DNA of 64,000 nt from Rhyzopertha dominica (taxonomy: Eukaryota > Arthropoda > Insecta > Coleoptera > Bostrichidae), in the NCBI GenBank assembly GCA_025024175.1, contig QCXZ01000042.1:1071501-1135500 (forward strand), given 5' to 3'. Under the pieces are notes generated by a model that made no database searches, was not told the origin of the DNA, and worked only from the letters and a program-made list of their open reading frames with translations. Positions within the stretch are counted from its first letter, which is position 1; every line of letters begins with the position of its first letter. A program made the translations under genes and the position numbers. Of the stretch, positions 22,601 to 30,305 are shown piece after piece.

Positions 22601-25177
22601 TAAAAACGTAATTCGTAGCGCTGTTCTGTTACCCCTTGCAGACTTTTGTTGGAACTACATTGACATATGACACACAACAATATATATCAATTATCTGCAA
22701 CATAATAATACCTTCCTTAACCCCCTACATGAAATGCAACAACAAACAAAATAGGTAACTTGCGAGATCGTTTCATTTTCACAAATTTGCTTATTTAAAA
22801 AATTGAAAAATAATGTTGACTGGATACAAGAAGAAAAAAACACAATATGCGATCACAACGTAACTACACATTTATAATACCGTATACCTACGCAGACGTA
22901 GCTATTGCGGTTGCCAGAGCACGCTAATACGGCTAGCGCGCTCAAAAACTTTTCAATTTAACTCGCAGTAACTTTTTTATCTTACAATATTTTGTGTTTA
23001 TTTTTTCACTAAAATAAATTTGAAGCATCATTTCCATTTGCCTTGCTGATGCATCAACAAATCATGAAAAATAAGTATAGTTGTATTTTTCGCACGCTGG
23101 TTTTAAATATTGAAATGTTTCTGACAGACCATCATCATTATATGCACATTTCAAAGTATACGCATTTAAAAAAATCAGCTCTTTAGGTCTTGCCATTATC
23201 GAGAAAACAATTAAAACGTTTTAAAAATTGCACAAATTGTGATTTACAAAAATTGTGAAAAAAACCTACTTTTAGGCAATTTTGCAATTTCGGATTTAAT
23301 CGCGATCTCGACATTTCAATTCAGCTGATCAGCTTAAATGATAATTGCTCAAATTTGTTTATATATGTTTAAGTTGTACATATAGAGGGTCCCTAAAACG
23401 CTGAATTTTGGGGTTTTGCGCTCGGACTAACGGTTCTCATTAAACTGAAGAAGCAAATGTTTTTCTTTCGTAAAATTACCTGTCTGTTCGATTCCCGAAA
23501 AGCTACCTGAATAACCTTAGGTACCACTGATAAATTCCGTAATGTAAAATTTTTAAATTCGGGGTAATACTGTTGTCCAAGATCGTGATAACATTTTTTA
23601 GTTACATTCTGTCGAAGGTCTTAGTTAAATCTACAAAGTGTAGGTAGGTAGCTGTGTTGTACTCTGCAGATTTTTTAACTAATTGTCCAAGTGTTAGGAC
23701 CCTTTAATAAAGACCCCGATAATTTTCTTCATCTAGTTACTATATGCTGCACTTATTATCGCACTTCACTAATATTAATTTTGTTAAAAGACAGCAAAGT
23801 TAACACTCACAGTTTATCTATGATTCCTCAAAAGCAGCAAAGATAACACTCACATTATAGTTGATTCTTCAGTGGGGCTTGTCAGTCTACTCCAAGGGTC
23901 AACATTTGTCACAGAGAAACTATCAAAAATTAACTCATGAGTACCTAGCGCATGTTCACTAACAACAGTATGTCAACATCTACATACGCTGTTTGAATAT
24001 TCTGTTACTTATACTCACGAAAGGAATAGGCATCCATAACTACTAGGAAGCTCAATAAAACTCGATTACCAACTAATGTAGCAACTCCATAGCTTAGCAT
24101 CGCTACTTCCTTATGATTTAATAATCGAACTGACTGTTGCGCAGAACACATACAGTCGACTACCTCTGCAGGCAATATGGCCAACTACACCAATGTAGCA
24201 ACAAAGTGCTAGGTAGCTTCCCTATCTAATAATATTTCTTATTTCATATTTTTACTCTTGAGCTCATTACTGTCAACACATCAATGTTCTAACCGTTTAC
24301 CAGACTGTAGCAAGAAGCAAAGCAGAACTAAGCATGCATAGGTGCTCAGTGATAACTCACCGGATAAGTTATAAACGAAATTACCCCTTATTCATGAATA
24401 TTTAATAACAAATTAAACTATAACACAACGCTTATAATCACTTGTGACATATGTCTAGTTTTTTTTTTAATTTAATCCAGTCACCTTAATGCAGGCACAG
24501 CTTGTACACGCAGTCGTCGGCAACTAATAAAAAATAGTATAAATTTAACATGCATCTATCACAAGCATAAATAATGTACCGGTAGTGCTTCGGTTTTTCC
24601 AAATCCCAGTCACTCTTCACTTATTGACAGTAGTGTTATTCTCCTGTAGTTTGCTGAATCGATTTTATCTCCTTTTAAAAGATTCTTATTCTTTTTTGTA
24701 CTCACTGGCAACTAACTTTTTAAATGTGTTTGCTCTTGACACATTTGGCAATAAAATTGTTCCTTTTCAGGGCTGAATGATCTAACCGAGTCTGCCCGTC
24801 GCAGCAGAAGAATCTTGGCCGTCCTATCTCCTTCCTGCCTGGGCGACAGGTGGGAAACGAATCTGATATACCATGCCGTGAAGCAGCTGCAGCAGCTGGG
24901 TCCAAAACTGAGCTGCATCATACTTAAGGAGCTGCCAGCGCTGGCTGGAGAAGTCAAGAATTCCCAAGGAGAAACCCTAGCGTCAGTATTGAGAAGCATC
25001 GATGTGATCCAGTGGGGAAGGCAGCATGACGACAGGTTCTGGCTGGCGTTAAGACTGAAGTTTCCTCCAAAAAGGAGGAACCATGTTAACAGCGAGAACG
25101 TTAACATGACACAAACAGAGGCCACCCCAACAAGACTGAATGATAATAATCAAGAGATGCTCGACAACTTGGTGTAA
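1456..25177 (+). CDS. Ig-transmembrane-TIR receptor, interleukin-1 receptor-like (3' part of gene)
   Basis: Six exons join in one frame with GT-AG borders: 1456-1637, 14536-14631, 16575-16680, 19780-19910, 20234-20536 and 24771-25177 (1225 nt, about 408 codons to a TAA). Order of parts: end of an Ig domain (DDAGNYTC), a full Ig domain (LRLFCEAF, a Trp in AKWRR, EDLGQYVC), a membrane helix after PNPLPWKK, then a TIR domain with box 1 NDVLILFSPKD, a weak box 2 (RELPFDMSHW), the SRRILAVLSPSCL stretch and box 3 FWLAL. This is the layout of the IL-1 receptor/IL1RAPL family, which signals by TIR-TIR contact at the plasma membrane; insect Tolls have leucine-rich repeats instead. The 5' end (signal peptide, first Ig exons) was not found and probably lies upstream of the window. 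Codon 53 of the part seen holds an N (1614). Ligand and function in insects are not inferable here. Confidence 0.85.
1638..2953. other. Intron; includes a GC-richer non-coding patch at about 1980-2460
   Basis: No gene seen. The patch at 1980-2460 is visibly richer in GC and CG dinucleotides than the AT-rich intron around it and has no long frame or repeat structure that I recognise. It could be an old conserved control region or a decayed exon of something else. Confidence 0.4.
2954..4625 (-). mobile_element. Non-LTR retrotransposon (LINE), 5'-truncated and decayed
   Basis: Read on the minus strand, fragments of one reverse-transcriptase ORF follow in order. The linker after the endonuclease is at 4595-4251; RT motifs are at 3921-3724 (VPIHKKGDTKQCGSYRGITL, then YKRLMEERLRKKLEP); the palm region at 3565-3263 shows FGDHLMIYAVNEEKLQQNV in place of YADD; and the C-terminal GRGRPQKKWNMTVSEALEK is at 3163-2954. 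Stops and frameshifts separate the pieces, so it is dead. It sits antisense in the intron after the first Ig exon. A second partial copy is at 14765-14970. Confidence 0.8.
4626..5549. other. Intron sequence without a recognised gene
   Basis: AT-rich. The only structure seen is a short TTG microsatellite at about 5403-5420. Confidence 0.5.
5596..6424 (+). mobile_element. P-like MITE, copy 1 (uninterrupted)
   Basis: The ends are inverted: CACAGAAAAATAAAAC...CCAGAATAAGCACT on the left, and GTGCGTATTCTGGTTAGG...TTATTCTGTG on the right. The flanks repeat TCCAAAG, a 7-bp (possibly 8-bp) target duplication. Inside, 5821-5960 encodes a broken THAP-type start (GGRVCAV...TTFLSFPKD). Known P-element transposases begin with a THAP zinc finger and make 8-bp duplications, so P superfamily is the best fit. 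The second copy is 26659-30184. Confidence 0.65.
5821..5960 (+). pseudogene. THAP-domain fragment in P-like MITE copy 1
   Basis: The ATG at 5821 starts MQSNVGGRVCAVKQYQQQT, then a stop. After a shift of frame, KTTFLSFPKDVRRFAVASD can be read, the conserved middle of a THAP zinc finger. The same reading is open in copy 2 (28473-28607). It is a relic of the N-terminal DNA-binding domain of a P-type transposase. Confidence 0.55.
7142..7442 (-). pseudogene. Decayed DDE (Tc1/IS630-type) transposase, C-terminal part
   Basis: The minus-strand translation contains AQIRGWLEMRGI, VELLALAKEH and VIRLPLDHCHFSAI. This corresponds to the RLPPYxCxxNPIELIW segment of insect DDE_3-type transposases, and a better preserved version is at 30657-31889 in this window. 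After HCHFSAI the frame is lost. Only the last third of the enzyme is readable and the third catalytic Glu context is gone, so it is inactive. Confidence 0.65.
7870..8639. other. Intron; short GC-richer stretch at about 8090-8340
   Basis: No open frame or repeat recognised. The segment around 8140-8310 is GC-richer than its flanks. One N is at 8394. Confidence 0.4.
8640..8905 (+). mobile_element. LINE reverse transcriptase fragment
   Basis: Read on the plus strand with frame changes, the segment gives a LLDNLGFYGIINSPFQIIKS-like stretch followed by YRVPQGSILGP and MNDLETNL. These match the fingers/palm region of jockey/CR1-type reverse transcriptases (xVPQGSxLGPLLFxLYINDL). It is a short dead fragment. 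Confidence 0.65.
9043..12637. mobile_element. 3.6 kb DNA transposon with about 1 kb inverted terminal arms
   Basis: The arms 9043-10085 and 11620-12637 are inverted copies along their whole length. The outer ends are ATAAGGGGGGTCAAAAGTG on the left and its complement on the right. Shared internal landmarks include CTCCGTCGCTGTCCTCATT and GTTGATCACTTTAGTTTGAT. The 1.5 kb core carries a broken transposase on the minus strand (10422-11317). The arms have diverged visibly, so the insertion is not recent. No clear target duplication was found. Confidence 0.8.
10422..11317 (-). pseudogene. DDE_Tnp_4-type transposase (PIF/Harbinger or ISL2EU-like), decayed
   Basis: Two frames make up the remnant. 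The segment 11317-10955 reads ARKQLFIQARIYIPEGNRCC. The segment 10751-10422 reads LVKPFTLCLTDKYFVDVVG, LLANKNDAGVIKDELENN, FILNRGYQDIVKDLEA and PSLKGPRKQLTAVKEH. The order and spacing match the catalytic half of DDE_Tnp_4-type enzymes, where the corresponding motif is normally DRGFRD; here it is NRGYQD, so a likely catalytic Asp is lost. The frameshift between the two parts and stops after EH show that it is dead. The family assignment within DDE_Tnp_4 is tentative. Confidence 0.65.
12638..14535. other. Intron without a recognised gene
   Basis: A 140-codon minus frame at 12612-13034 crosses the end of the long-arm transposon, contains an N and resembles nothing known; it is treated as chance. 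The rest is AT-rich. Confidence 0.5.
14536..14631 (+). CDS. IL-1R-like gene, exon starting the membrane-proximal Ig domain
   Basis: Acceptor tttgcag and donor gtaagt. It codes KVPDDPKVTYIS followed by SLGQPLRLFCEAF, whose Cys is the B-strand cysteine of the Ig fold. It is separated from the previous exon by a 12.9 kb intron filled with transposons. Confidence 0.85.
14765..14970 (-). mobile_element. Second fragment of the LINE at 2954-4625
   Basis: Nucleotide similarity to about 3300-3530 is clear (shared ATTGTTTTAGT, TTTATTAACATTT, AGATCATCAGGT), with an internal deletion. Same orientation, no open frame. Confidence 0.65.
14971..16574. other. Intron without a recognised gene
   Basis: AT-rich sequence. 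Short frames on both strands have no recognisable motif. Confidence 0.5.
16575..16680 (+). CDS. IL-1R-like gene, central exon of the Ig domain
   Basis: Acceptor gttccag and donor gtttgt. It codes GNVDLPDAHSDAKWRRAEH..., with the Trp expected at the Ig core (C strand). The frame is fixed by both neighbours: it begins with two bases and ends with two bases of split codons. Confidence 0.8.
16681..18284. other. Intron with a GC-richer non-coding block at about 17460-18060
   Basis: The block contains many CG dinucleotides and a 171-codon minus frame (17464-17979) of unlikely composition with no recognised domain. It might be a control region of the receptor gene or part of an old insertion. Confidence 0.4.
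18285..19615 (-). mobile_element. Mariner transposon, apparently complete
   Basis: The ends are perfect 29-bp inverted repeats (18285-18313 and 19587-19615) starting CGAGGCATGTTTTTTAAGTA. Both flanks are TA, the target duplication expected for mariner. The 1331-bp element holds one uninterrupted transposase gene on the minus strand. It lies antisense in the intron before the last Ig exon of the IL-1R-like gene. Confidence 0.95.
18383..19462 (-). CDS. Mariner transposase, DD34D, full length
   Basis: A 359-residue open frame. The N-terminal half has the paired helix-turn-helix DNA-binding region (RFLSAKGVKPIDIHREI; VRKWVRAFKDGR; ERSGRPS) and WVPKMLT where mariners have WVPHxL. The catalytic triad is D168 (TGDETW), D262 (LLHDNARPH) and D297 (YSPDLAPSDYHLF), with exactly 34 residues between the last two. 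It would bind the element's terminal repeats, cut and re-insert at TA. Met1 is followed by another Met at residue 4, either of which may be used. No stop, frameshift or lost catalytic residue was seen, so it may be active or recently active. The subfamily was not assigned. Confidence 0.95.
   Translation of the reverse strand: MFKMPPTIVSPADCEVRAVIRFLSAKGVKPIDIHREICEVYGQNIMSDGMVRKWVRAFKDGRTNEHDEERSGRPSVVNEDLVQKVNEKVRENRRFTISSLCDCFPQYSRSVLYRIVTENLNCRKLCSRWVPKMLTDLHKTQRLGSALTFLERYHNEGEDFLDQIVTGDETWVAYVTPESKQQSMEWRHSSSPTKVKFKQTISARKIMCTVFWDRKEVLLVEFLPRNETINAASYCKTLNNLRRAIQNKRRGKLSKGIVLLHDNARPHVANRTKDLIKSFKWETLDHPPYSPDLAPSDYHLFLHLKKHLGGQRLQDDNEVETFVIQWLTSQAAEFYEEGIQKLVPRYDKCLNIHGNYVEK
19780..19910 (+). 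CDS. IL-1R-like gene, last Ig exon
   Basis: Acceptor ttttcag and donor gtaagt. It codes EENQTFGTYLVLETVEKEDLGQYVCKISKPGKS; the DxGxYxC motif closes the disulfide with the Cys of the exon at 14536-14631. The intact mariner lies in the intron just upstream. Confidence 0.87.
20234..20536 (+). CDS. IL-1R-like gene, transmembrane and TIR box 1 exon
   Basis: Acceptor cttgcag and donor gtaagt. After a short juxtamembrane stretch (HPNPLPWKK) comes a hydrophobic helix of about 20 residues (LLLWSAFLFLIALTAMFL) and a basic stop-transfer RLRVGMKDKFGR. The start of the TIR domain follows (NDVLILFSPKDSAIAAG) and continues to ETRELPFDMSH, where box 2 would be; the classical RDxxPG loop is not kept. Confidence 0.88.
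20537..20821. other. Intron following the transmembrane exon
   Basis: No feature recognised between the splice donor and the start of the inverted-repeat element. Confidence 0.5.
20822..23432. mobile_element. 2.6 kb element with about 550-bp inverted arms
   Basis: The outer ends share AGTCGGAGCGCAA (left) and TTGCGCTCGGACTA (right, reversed). The arms 20822-21430 and 22890-23432 are diverged inverted copies with common stretches such as GAAATTGCAAAA and ATACTTTGA. The core has only broken frames (22146-22597, minus). The last 40 bases of each arm are the best guess for the termini; no target duplication was recognised. Probably a degenerate DNA transposon. Confidence 0.65.
22146..22597 (-). 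pseudogene. Remnant frames in the core of the 2.6 kb inverted-repeat element
   Basis: Two adjacent minus frames (22597-22349 and 22346-22146) are separated by one in-frame stop. The first has FYEKNPLRHSQCRRSY, a His/Cys-spaced motif like the leading zinc-binding part of some transposon proteins; the second is Lys/Tyr-rich. I do not recognise the family. Confidence 0.35.
23433..24770. other. Intron before the terminal TIR exon
   Basis: AT-rich with short direct repeats such as AAAGCAGCAAAG...ACACTCACA at about 23790-23860. No gene recognised. Confidence 0.5.
24771..25177 (+). CDS. IL-1R-like gene, terminal TIR exon
   Basis: Acceptor cttttcag before 24771; the first two bases complete the codon left open at 20536. 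It codes WLNDLTESARRSRRILAVLS..., the second half of the TIR domain, ending with box 3 (DDRFWLALRLKFPPK) and a polar tail of about 30 residues (NVNMTQTEATPTRLNDN). The stop TAA is at 25175-25177. The exon is clearly more GC-rich than the surrounding intron DNA, as expected for coding sequence. Confidence 0.88.
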
Positions 25178-25199
25178 AAATTATTTATTATATAACTTA

Positions 25200-25205
25200 A
25201 ATAAA
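25200..25205 (+). terminator. Poly(A) signal of the IL-1R-like gene
   Basis: AATAAA lies 23 bases after the stop codon. A second AT-rich stretch follows. Consistent with a very short 3' UTR. Confidence 0.6.
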
Positions 25206-26658
25206 TTGTATTTGTATTTTTTAAATGATGATATTTCTTTTTGTTCCATTATATGACTATGACTACGTGCTTAAATGTGATTTTGAATTTTGTTGTTACT
25301 TGTAAGAATGAAAAACAGGAAAACAATATATTTTGTTCTACAAGACTTTCTTTTTTTATTCACTAGATACTAGGATTGTGATATTTAGCTAGAATATCGT
25401 GCTAATAATTTTGAGCCTTAGAATCCAAAAAATGTCCTTAGAAATTAACTAGGAGGTTCAGAATTTTCCGTAAAGCGCAATGGTTCGGAGAGATTATAGT
25501 TAAATGCAAGAAAGTTAAAAAAAATTTGATGCTCTTTCACGCCCTGCAATCAGAAAAAACGTATCAGCAATAAAAGAACATTCCATACATTTAACTCGTC
25601 TACCCGGCGCCTCCACCATTATTGACAGTGTTTATTGAAACGCAACACGAATCGAACCATTGCATCTAGCGACCAATAAAAGGAAAATTTGGCTTCAGGA
25701 GGCCAAAATTGGTAAAGGAACCGACGCGCGGTCGCATTGGAGGTGAAATTTTTTTTTGTTGAATATGGTTTATGGCCGTTTGCGATGATTCTGCTTTAGA
25801 CCGCAAAATTTGGCACACTGGGGCATTTATTCGATTTTTTATTGTCAACAAGGCGCGCACTGGTTCAGTAAGATACCTATAGCGTCTGCATCTGACAATA
25901 AAGCTTTAAAAATCGCCACCGCAGCATATGTAGTATTGCTACACTCAACATTAAGGTCAAAGTTTGAGGTGTTGAATCTATCCAAACAGCAGCTCAGAGA
26001 CTGCAACTCTTTATTAAACACCAAACTACATAATATTAGGCCAACCAACACACAAGGTATGAATGATTGAGTTATGTCATTCGTTTCTTAATGTACCGTC
26101 GTGAATTTCAGCCCTTCATTTATCTTTATCGCATCGCTGTCGCCATTTTTCTATTTGATTTTTCATCGTAAGCGATCTTCATTTTCGATTATTCAAGCGC
26201 CATTGCAACATATATTGAGATCCATGTATCCACCACGAAAGACCGTAGTAGACCAGCGTATTTAGAATCATTCTGGAACAGTAGTGAACCATCAAGAATA
26301 ATGTGGGCAGATTGATTCATCAATAGCCGCCGTATTTTTGCATCCCAAGGGACAGCTGCAACAAAGGGGTAAACAGATAAGCTACACCTATACTAATATA
26401 GTAACAACGTTTTCGTTGAACCCCATAAAATTTTAGGGCATCATCTGTCATTCAACGACGCGTGCTTTGAGTTTACCATCCGCTTCGGCCAGTACTATGT
26501 AGGGCGTATTCAGGAAAAGAAGTGGGCTCAAAATTTTAAAATTTTAATAATAAACATATAACTTATGTAATTACAATTTAAATTAAAGCATAACTAAAAA
26601 GTAACGTATCTATTTACATTTAAAATACATATCTTTGCTGTGCTGTCTACACCTCGAA
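25206..26658. other. Spacer after the IL-1R-like gene
   Basis: Holds the dispersed repeat at 25440-25890. The remainder has no open frame that I can assign. Confidence 0.5.
25440..25890 (+). repeat. Dispersed repeat, copy 1
   Basis: It shares several ordered blocks with 32090-32480, including CCTATAGCGTCTGCATCTGAC, ATTTAGCGACCAA/ATCTAGCGACCAA, CGCATTGGAGGT/CGAATTGGAGGT and AATGTCCT(T/C)AGAAAT. The block order suggests a repeating module of a few hundred bases. The type is unknown. Confidence 0.5.
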
Positions 26659-26750
26659 CACAGAAAAATAAAACAACCAGAATAAGCACTCTGGGTATGA
26701 GGAAGGGTCCGCTCAGTTTCAATCCGCCATGTTTTGTGGATACTGACGCT

Positions 26751-28343
26751 CAAGGTCTACTATACTTCTTACAGGTTGCATTAATCGGTCGGTTTATGGG
26801 CGAGGTGAATGCGGGGAAGGACGTAAGAAATGACGTATGCGAGCGCCTTAAGGCATCTCTGTCGCAACCCTCTATTGCTCGTAAACCGACTCTCTTGCAC
26901 TTACAGATGCTTACGAGCCTTTTGTAGCCCTATGAACTCCATCTGAAAAAGGCGCAAGAGAATACCTATAAAAGTTTAGCGCTATTTTGAGCTCCAGATT
27001 AAGATTATTTTGTTAGTAGAAATAAGTAATTAATTTTGTTTATCATTGCGGAGTGCTGATGTAAAGTTGCTGTGTGTAATGCTGGCAAAGAAGAAGACTG
27101 ATCGCGCGGGACTACGAATATTCCGCCTTAGATCTAAAGACAAATTGCTAAAGCAAATATGTATGCATTCGTATTAAATTTTTAAATTCTCAACAAATAA
27201 TTGCAAGTGCTGTGTCATCCAACAAACGACACTTGATTTATCTGAATCGTAGAAACTATCCCAAAAATACCGTAAACTGACGAACTGGTTAACCAATTAA
27301 TCAATGTGCGATGCATTATTTCTTTAAATGCTAGTAATTACGGTACAAATAAACGTAGCATTTTGTTAATTGTTAGCTTCTAATTGTATTGTTGGGATAT
27401 TAGAGTGTAAATTATATGTACATATAAAATATAAACAAATGAACTTTTTTTGTTCAGTTGCATTAATTACAGCCAAAAATGCACTTGTAAGTGAAAACAT
27501 GTTGCCTATTTAGGTATTTTTTTGGATTTCATTGTTGCTTTGTCGCTAAGCTTTGTGAACTGCCTACTTAATCTGAGTTTTCTATCAACACTGAGTTTAT
27601 AGTAATATATCGGGGTACCGATAATATAGAATGTTATAATCAAAGGTACCATAATATACCCACTGTAACATAGACTTTCTGTTTTAAACTTATTTTAACT
27701 ATTTGTAATAAAAACGGATATAAAGGATAGTCCAAAACAAATTATAAATTTACATACGTTACATTTATAATTATAATAAAATACACTCAGGCGATACAAT
27801 CTTTGATCTTATATGATAAAATATAGTAGGTATGCAACTTTTATTTAACAATTAAGTTACATAAAAACCCAACTGTTAATAATTATCATTGAGAATTACA
27901 CATGTAGTGTCTATAGTAGGTAGGTATATGTACGAAGATAAAAATATATATTCTAAATAACAAATTGGTTATAATAATATTGAATATAATTTGAAATGTA
28001 AAATACATCTACTACAATAATTGTAACAAGTTTATATTATATGAATTTGCGGCCGTATCTGACGTTTATACGTCCATCTTGTTTGNTTTTATATAATTAT
28101 CACTCATTCTGCTCCCAAGGAAACTTATAAATCGAACCTACAAACATAATTATTCGAAATATTGTGGATTATGTTTCGTAAGTACTTCTGCATGCCATGT
28201 ATTGCGTTAGTGTGTTATACACGCCTCCGTAAGAACTGTAAATCTAAGCGAGAGGGAGTGAGGCGCCCCGTGACGTAACTGCTTCCTATTGGCTGGAGCT
28301 TGAATGCTGCAACCTGTAGTAAGTAGTAGTCGAATAGACCTTG
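26751..28343. mobile_element. 1.6 kb transposon inserted in P-like MITE copy 2, 9-bp target duplication
   Basis: It begins CAAGGTCTAC and ends GTAGTCGAATAGACCTTG; the termini are inverted (CAAGGTCTA), followed by the related TACTTCTTACAGGTTGCA / TACTTACTACAGGTTGCA. ACTGACGCT occurs perfectly on both sides (26742-26750 and 28344-28352), and the related copy 1 has the uninterrupted site. Nine-base duplications are typical of Mutator-like elements. The core is AT-rich with no coding frame, so it is non-autonomous. One N is at 28086. Confidence 0.75.
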
Positions 28344-28472
28344 ACTGACGCTGACTGACAAGTGTCAATCGCTCACCGGCGTTAAACGATTACACATGTG
28401 TTATGTAAATTACGTATTTTGACTTTGAGTTTTGTATGTCTTTATCACTTTTGGGTGATTGTTATAATAATA

Positions 28473-28607
28473 ATGCAACGTAGTGTTGGCGGACGTGTTT
28501 GTGCTGTAATACAGTACAACAGCAGACGTAGGTATGCTAAAAAGACTACGTTTTTTAGCTTTCCAAAGAATGTTTGGAGGTTTGCTGTTGCGAGTGATTT
28601 TGCTTAA
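28473..28607 (+). pseudogene. THAP-domain fragment in P-like MITE copy 2
   Basis: An open frame reads MQRSVGGRVCAVIQYNSRRR followed by KKTTFFSFPKNVWRFAVASDF and a stop. This resembles the first half of a THAP zinc finger (Cys, basic stretch, FxFPK, hydrophobic W/F), as at the N-terminus of P-element transposases. The second half with the Cys-His pair is missing, so it should not fold as a zinc finger. Confidence 0.55.
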
Positions 28608-29000
28608 TTTGACTTAATCTTTAATACATAGCTAAACAGTGAGCATCAGCGTGTGGTGGCGATAACCTAATGGAACATGTTGAAAATCTTCATTGGTGGT
28701 ATAGAGTGTGCAGTTAACATTTTGAAGAGAAAACCTTTCTAAATGATTTACACTACCGATTACAACCTCATGCAGTACCATTCTTGCTTATTCATCCATT
28801 TAGGAACGCCAGTTGACAAACACACGAGGTAATTACTTTGGCATAAAATAAAACAACACCAGATTCGCAAAATTCTATGACAGAAGTGTAAAGCAACCTT
28901 TATTACTATCGTGTAAATGCAGCTTTATATCCTGACAAAATGGCAACCGGGACACAAAAAATTATAGGATATTGACAGAAGTGCGTATTCTGGTTAGGTA

Positions 29001-30160
29001 TACGCTGACGTAATGACGGCCATTTTTCTGCGGTACGTCAAAGTCCTGGATCCTGACAAACCGAGTTGTCATAACGTGTGTAACGGACCTCAGTGTTAGG
29101 TGCAATTTGGTGACTTTAAAAGAATATTTAGAAGTGTTACTCTGCTTATTTGAGTAGCTTACACTACTTCGCATTGCTTCGCAAGTATTATAAACAGAAA
29201 TTACATTTAGTTTAGATCCTGGATCAAAACAAACAAAGTTGTCATAACGTGCACAAGGGAGTTCAGTATTTGGTGCAATTTTTTAGTATTAAAAGAATAT
29301 TTTAAAGTGTTACTGTGTATGTTTGGGTAGCTGACACTCATTCGCTTTACTACAAGTATTACAAGTATTACAAACGTAAATTACATTTAGTTGCAATGTA
29401 GGTACTGCTGAAAAGCTTAACCTACAATAAGTGCGTGTGTAGAGCATTACAATTTACATGTTGTACCAGAAGATGGTAACGTGCTAGGTCCCTGGATGTT
29501 CTTGTTATAATAAGAGAGAAACGTATAAACTTTAAGCACTTATTTTAGATTGTCTTTCAACAATAAATGGCAACTTAATGTAATTTCGGTTGGTAATACT
29601 TAATAAATAATACAAACGTATGTAAACCTTTCAAACATACACAGTAACACTTCAAAATATTGTATTATACTATAATTTTGCTCTGAACATTGAGTGTTAC
29701 TGTGTGTTTTTAGTGGTTTACATTCTTTCGTATAATTCAGTATTATAAACCAAAATTAGATTTGGTTGCAATCTATTGTTTAAAAACAACCTAAAAGACG
29801 TGCTGTAAATATTACCCGTTTCTCTCTCATTATAACGGAAACATCCAGGGACCTAACCCATTACCATTTTCTGGTAAAACTTGTAAATTGTGATGCTCCA
29901 CACACGTACTTAGTGTATGTCCAGCTTCTCAACAATACATTGTATTTAAATGTAATTTCATTTTGTAATACTTGCTAAGTAAAGCGAAGTAGTGTAAGCT
30001 ACGCAAACATACACAGTAACACTTTAAAATACTCTTTAACACTAAAAAATTACACCAAACGCTGAACACCCTTACGCACATTATGACAACTAAGTAGGTT
30101 GGTTTGGATCCGGGATCTTGACGTATCGCAACAAAATGACCGATATCTACGTCACACTAA
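29001..30160. mobile_element. 1.16 kb inverted-repeat element nested in P-like MITE copy 2
   Basis: The outer arms 29001-29220 and about 29925-30160 are inverted copies (GACGTA...GGCCATTTT, TACGTCAA, TGGATCC; GAAGTAGTGTAAGCTAC). Inside, further partial copies of the same module occur at about 29220-29400 and 29640-29930, giving a multi-unit palindrome. The insertion point is defined by comparison with copy 1, where GGTTAGGTATTTG is continuous. The flanks suggest a degenerate 8-9 bp duplication. Confidence 0.65.
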
Positions 30161-30305
30161 TATGGTGTATTTGATTATTCTGTGCCTCGAACAACTGCAG
30201 ATAGATCTATTTCGCTGTCATTACAGCTCATCAGTACAGTTTAGGTCTAATGTAGACAGCACGGCATAGAACTGGTTTTGCTTATATACCAAAGCAATGG
30301 TATGA

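Larger units (their letters stand above)
26659..30184 (+). mobile_element. P-like MITE, copy 2, split by two nested insertions
   Basis: The ends match copy 1 (5596-6424): CACAGAAAAATAAAAC on the left and GTGCGTATTCTGGTTAGG...TTATTCTGTG on the right. CCTCGAA is repeated on both outer flanks (7-8 bp duplication CCTCGAAC). Compared with copy 1, the sequence is interrupted by 26751-28343 and by about 29001-30160. Between the insertions lies a better-preserved THAP fragment (28473-28607). Copy 1 thus serves as the empty site for both insertions. Confidence 0.7.

Noticed and set aside
24712..25125. 137-codon frame antisense to the terminal TIR exon
   Set aside because: Shadow of the GC-richer coding exon on the other strand.
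26640..30266. Outer element bounded by GTGCTGTCTACA and its complement
   Set aside because: Only 12 bases are inverted, and the better supported boundaries (26659-30184 with CCTCGAAC duplications) lie inside; probably chance or an older unrelated element.
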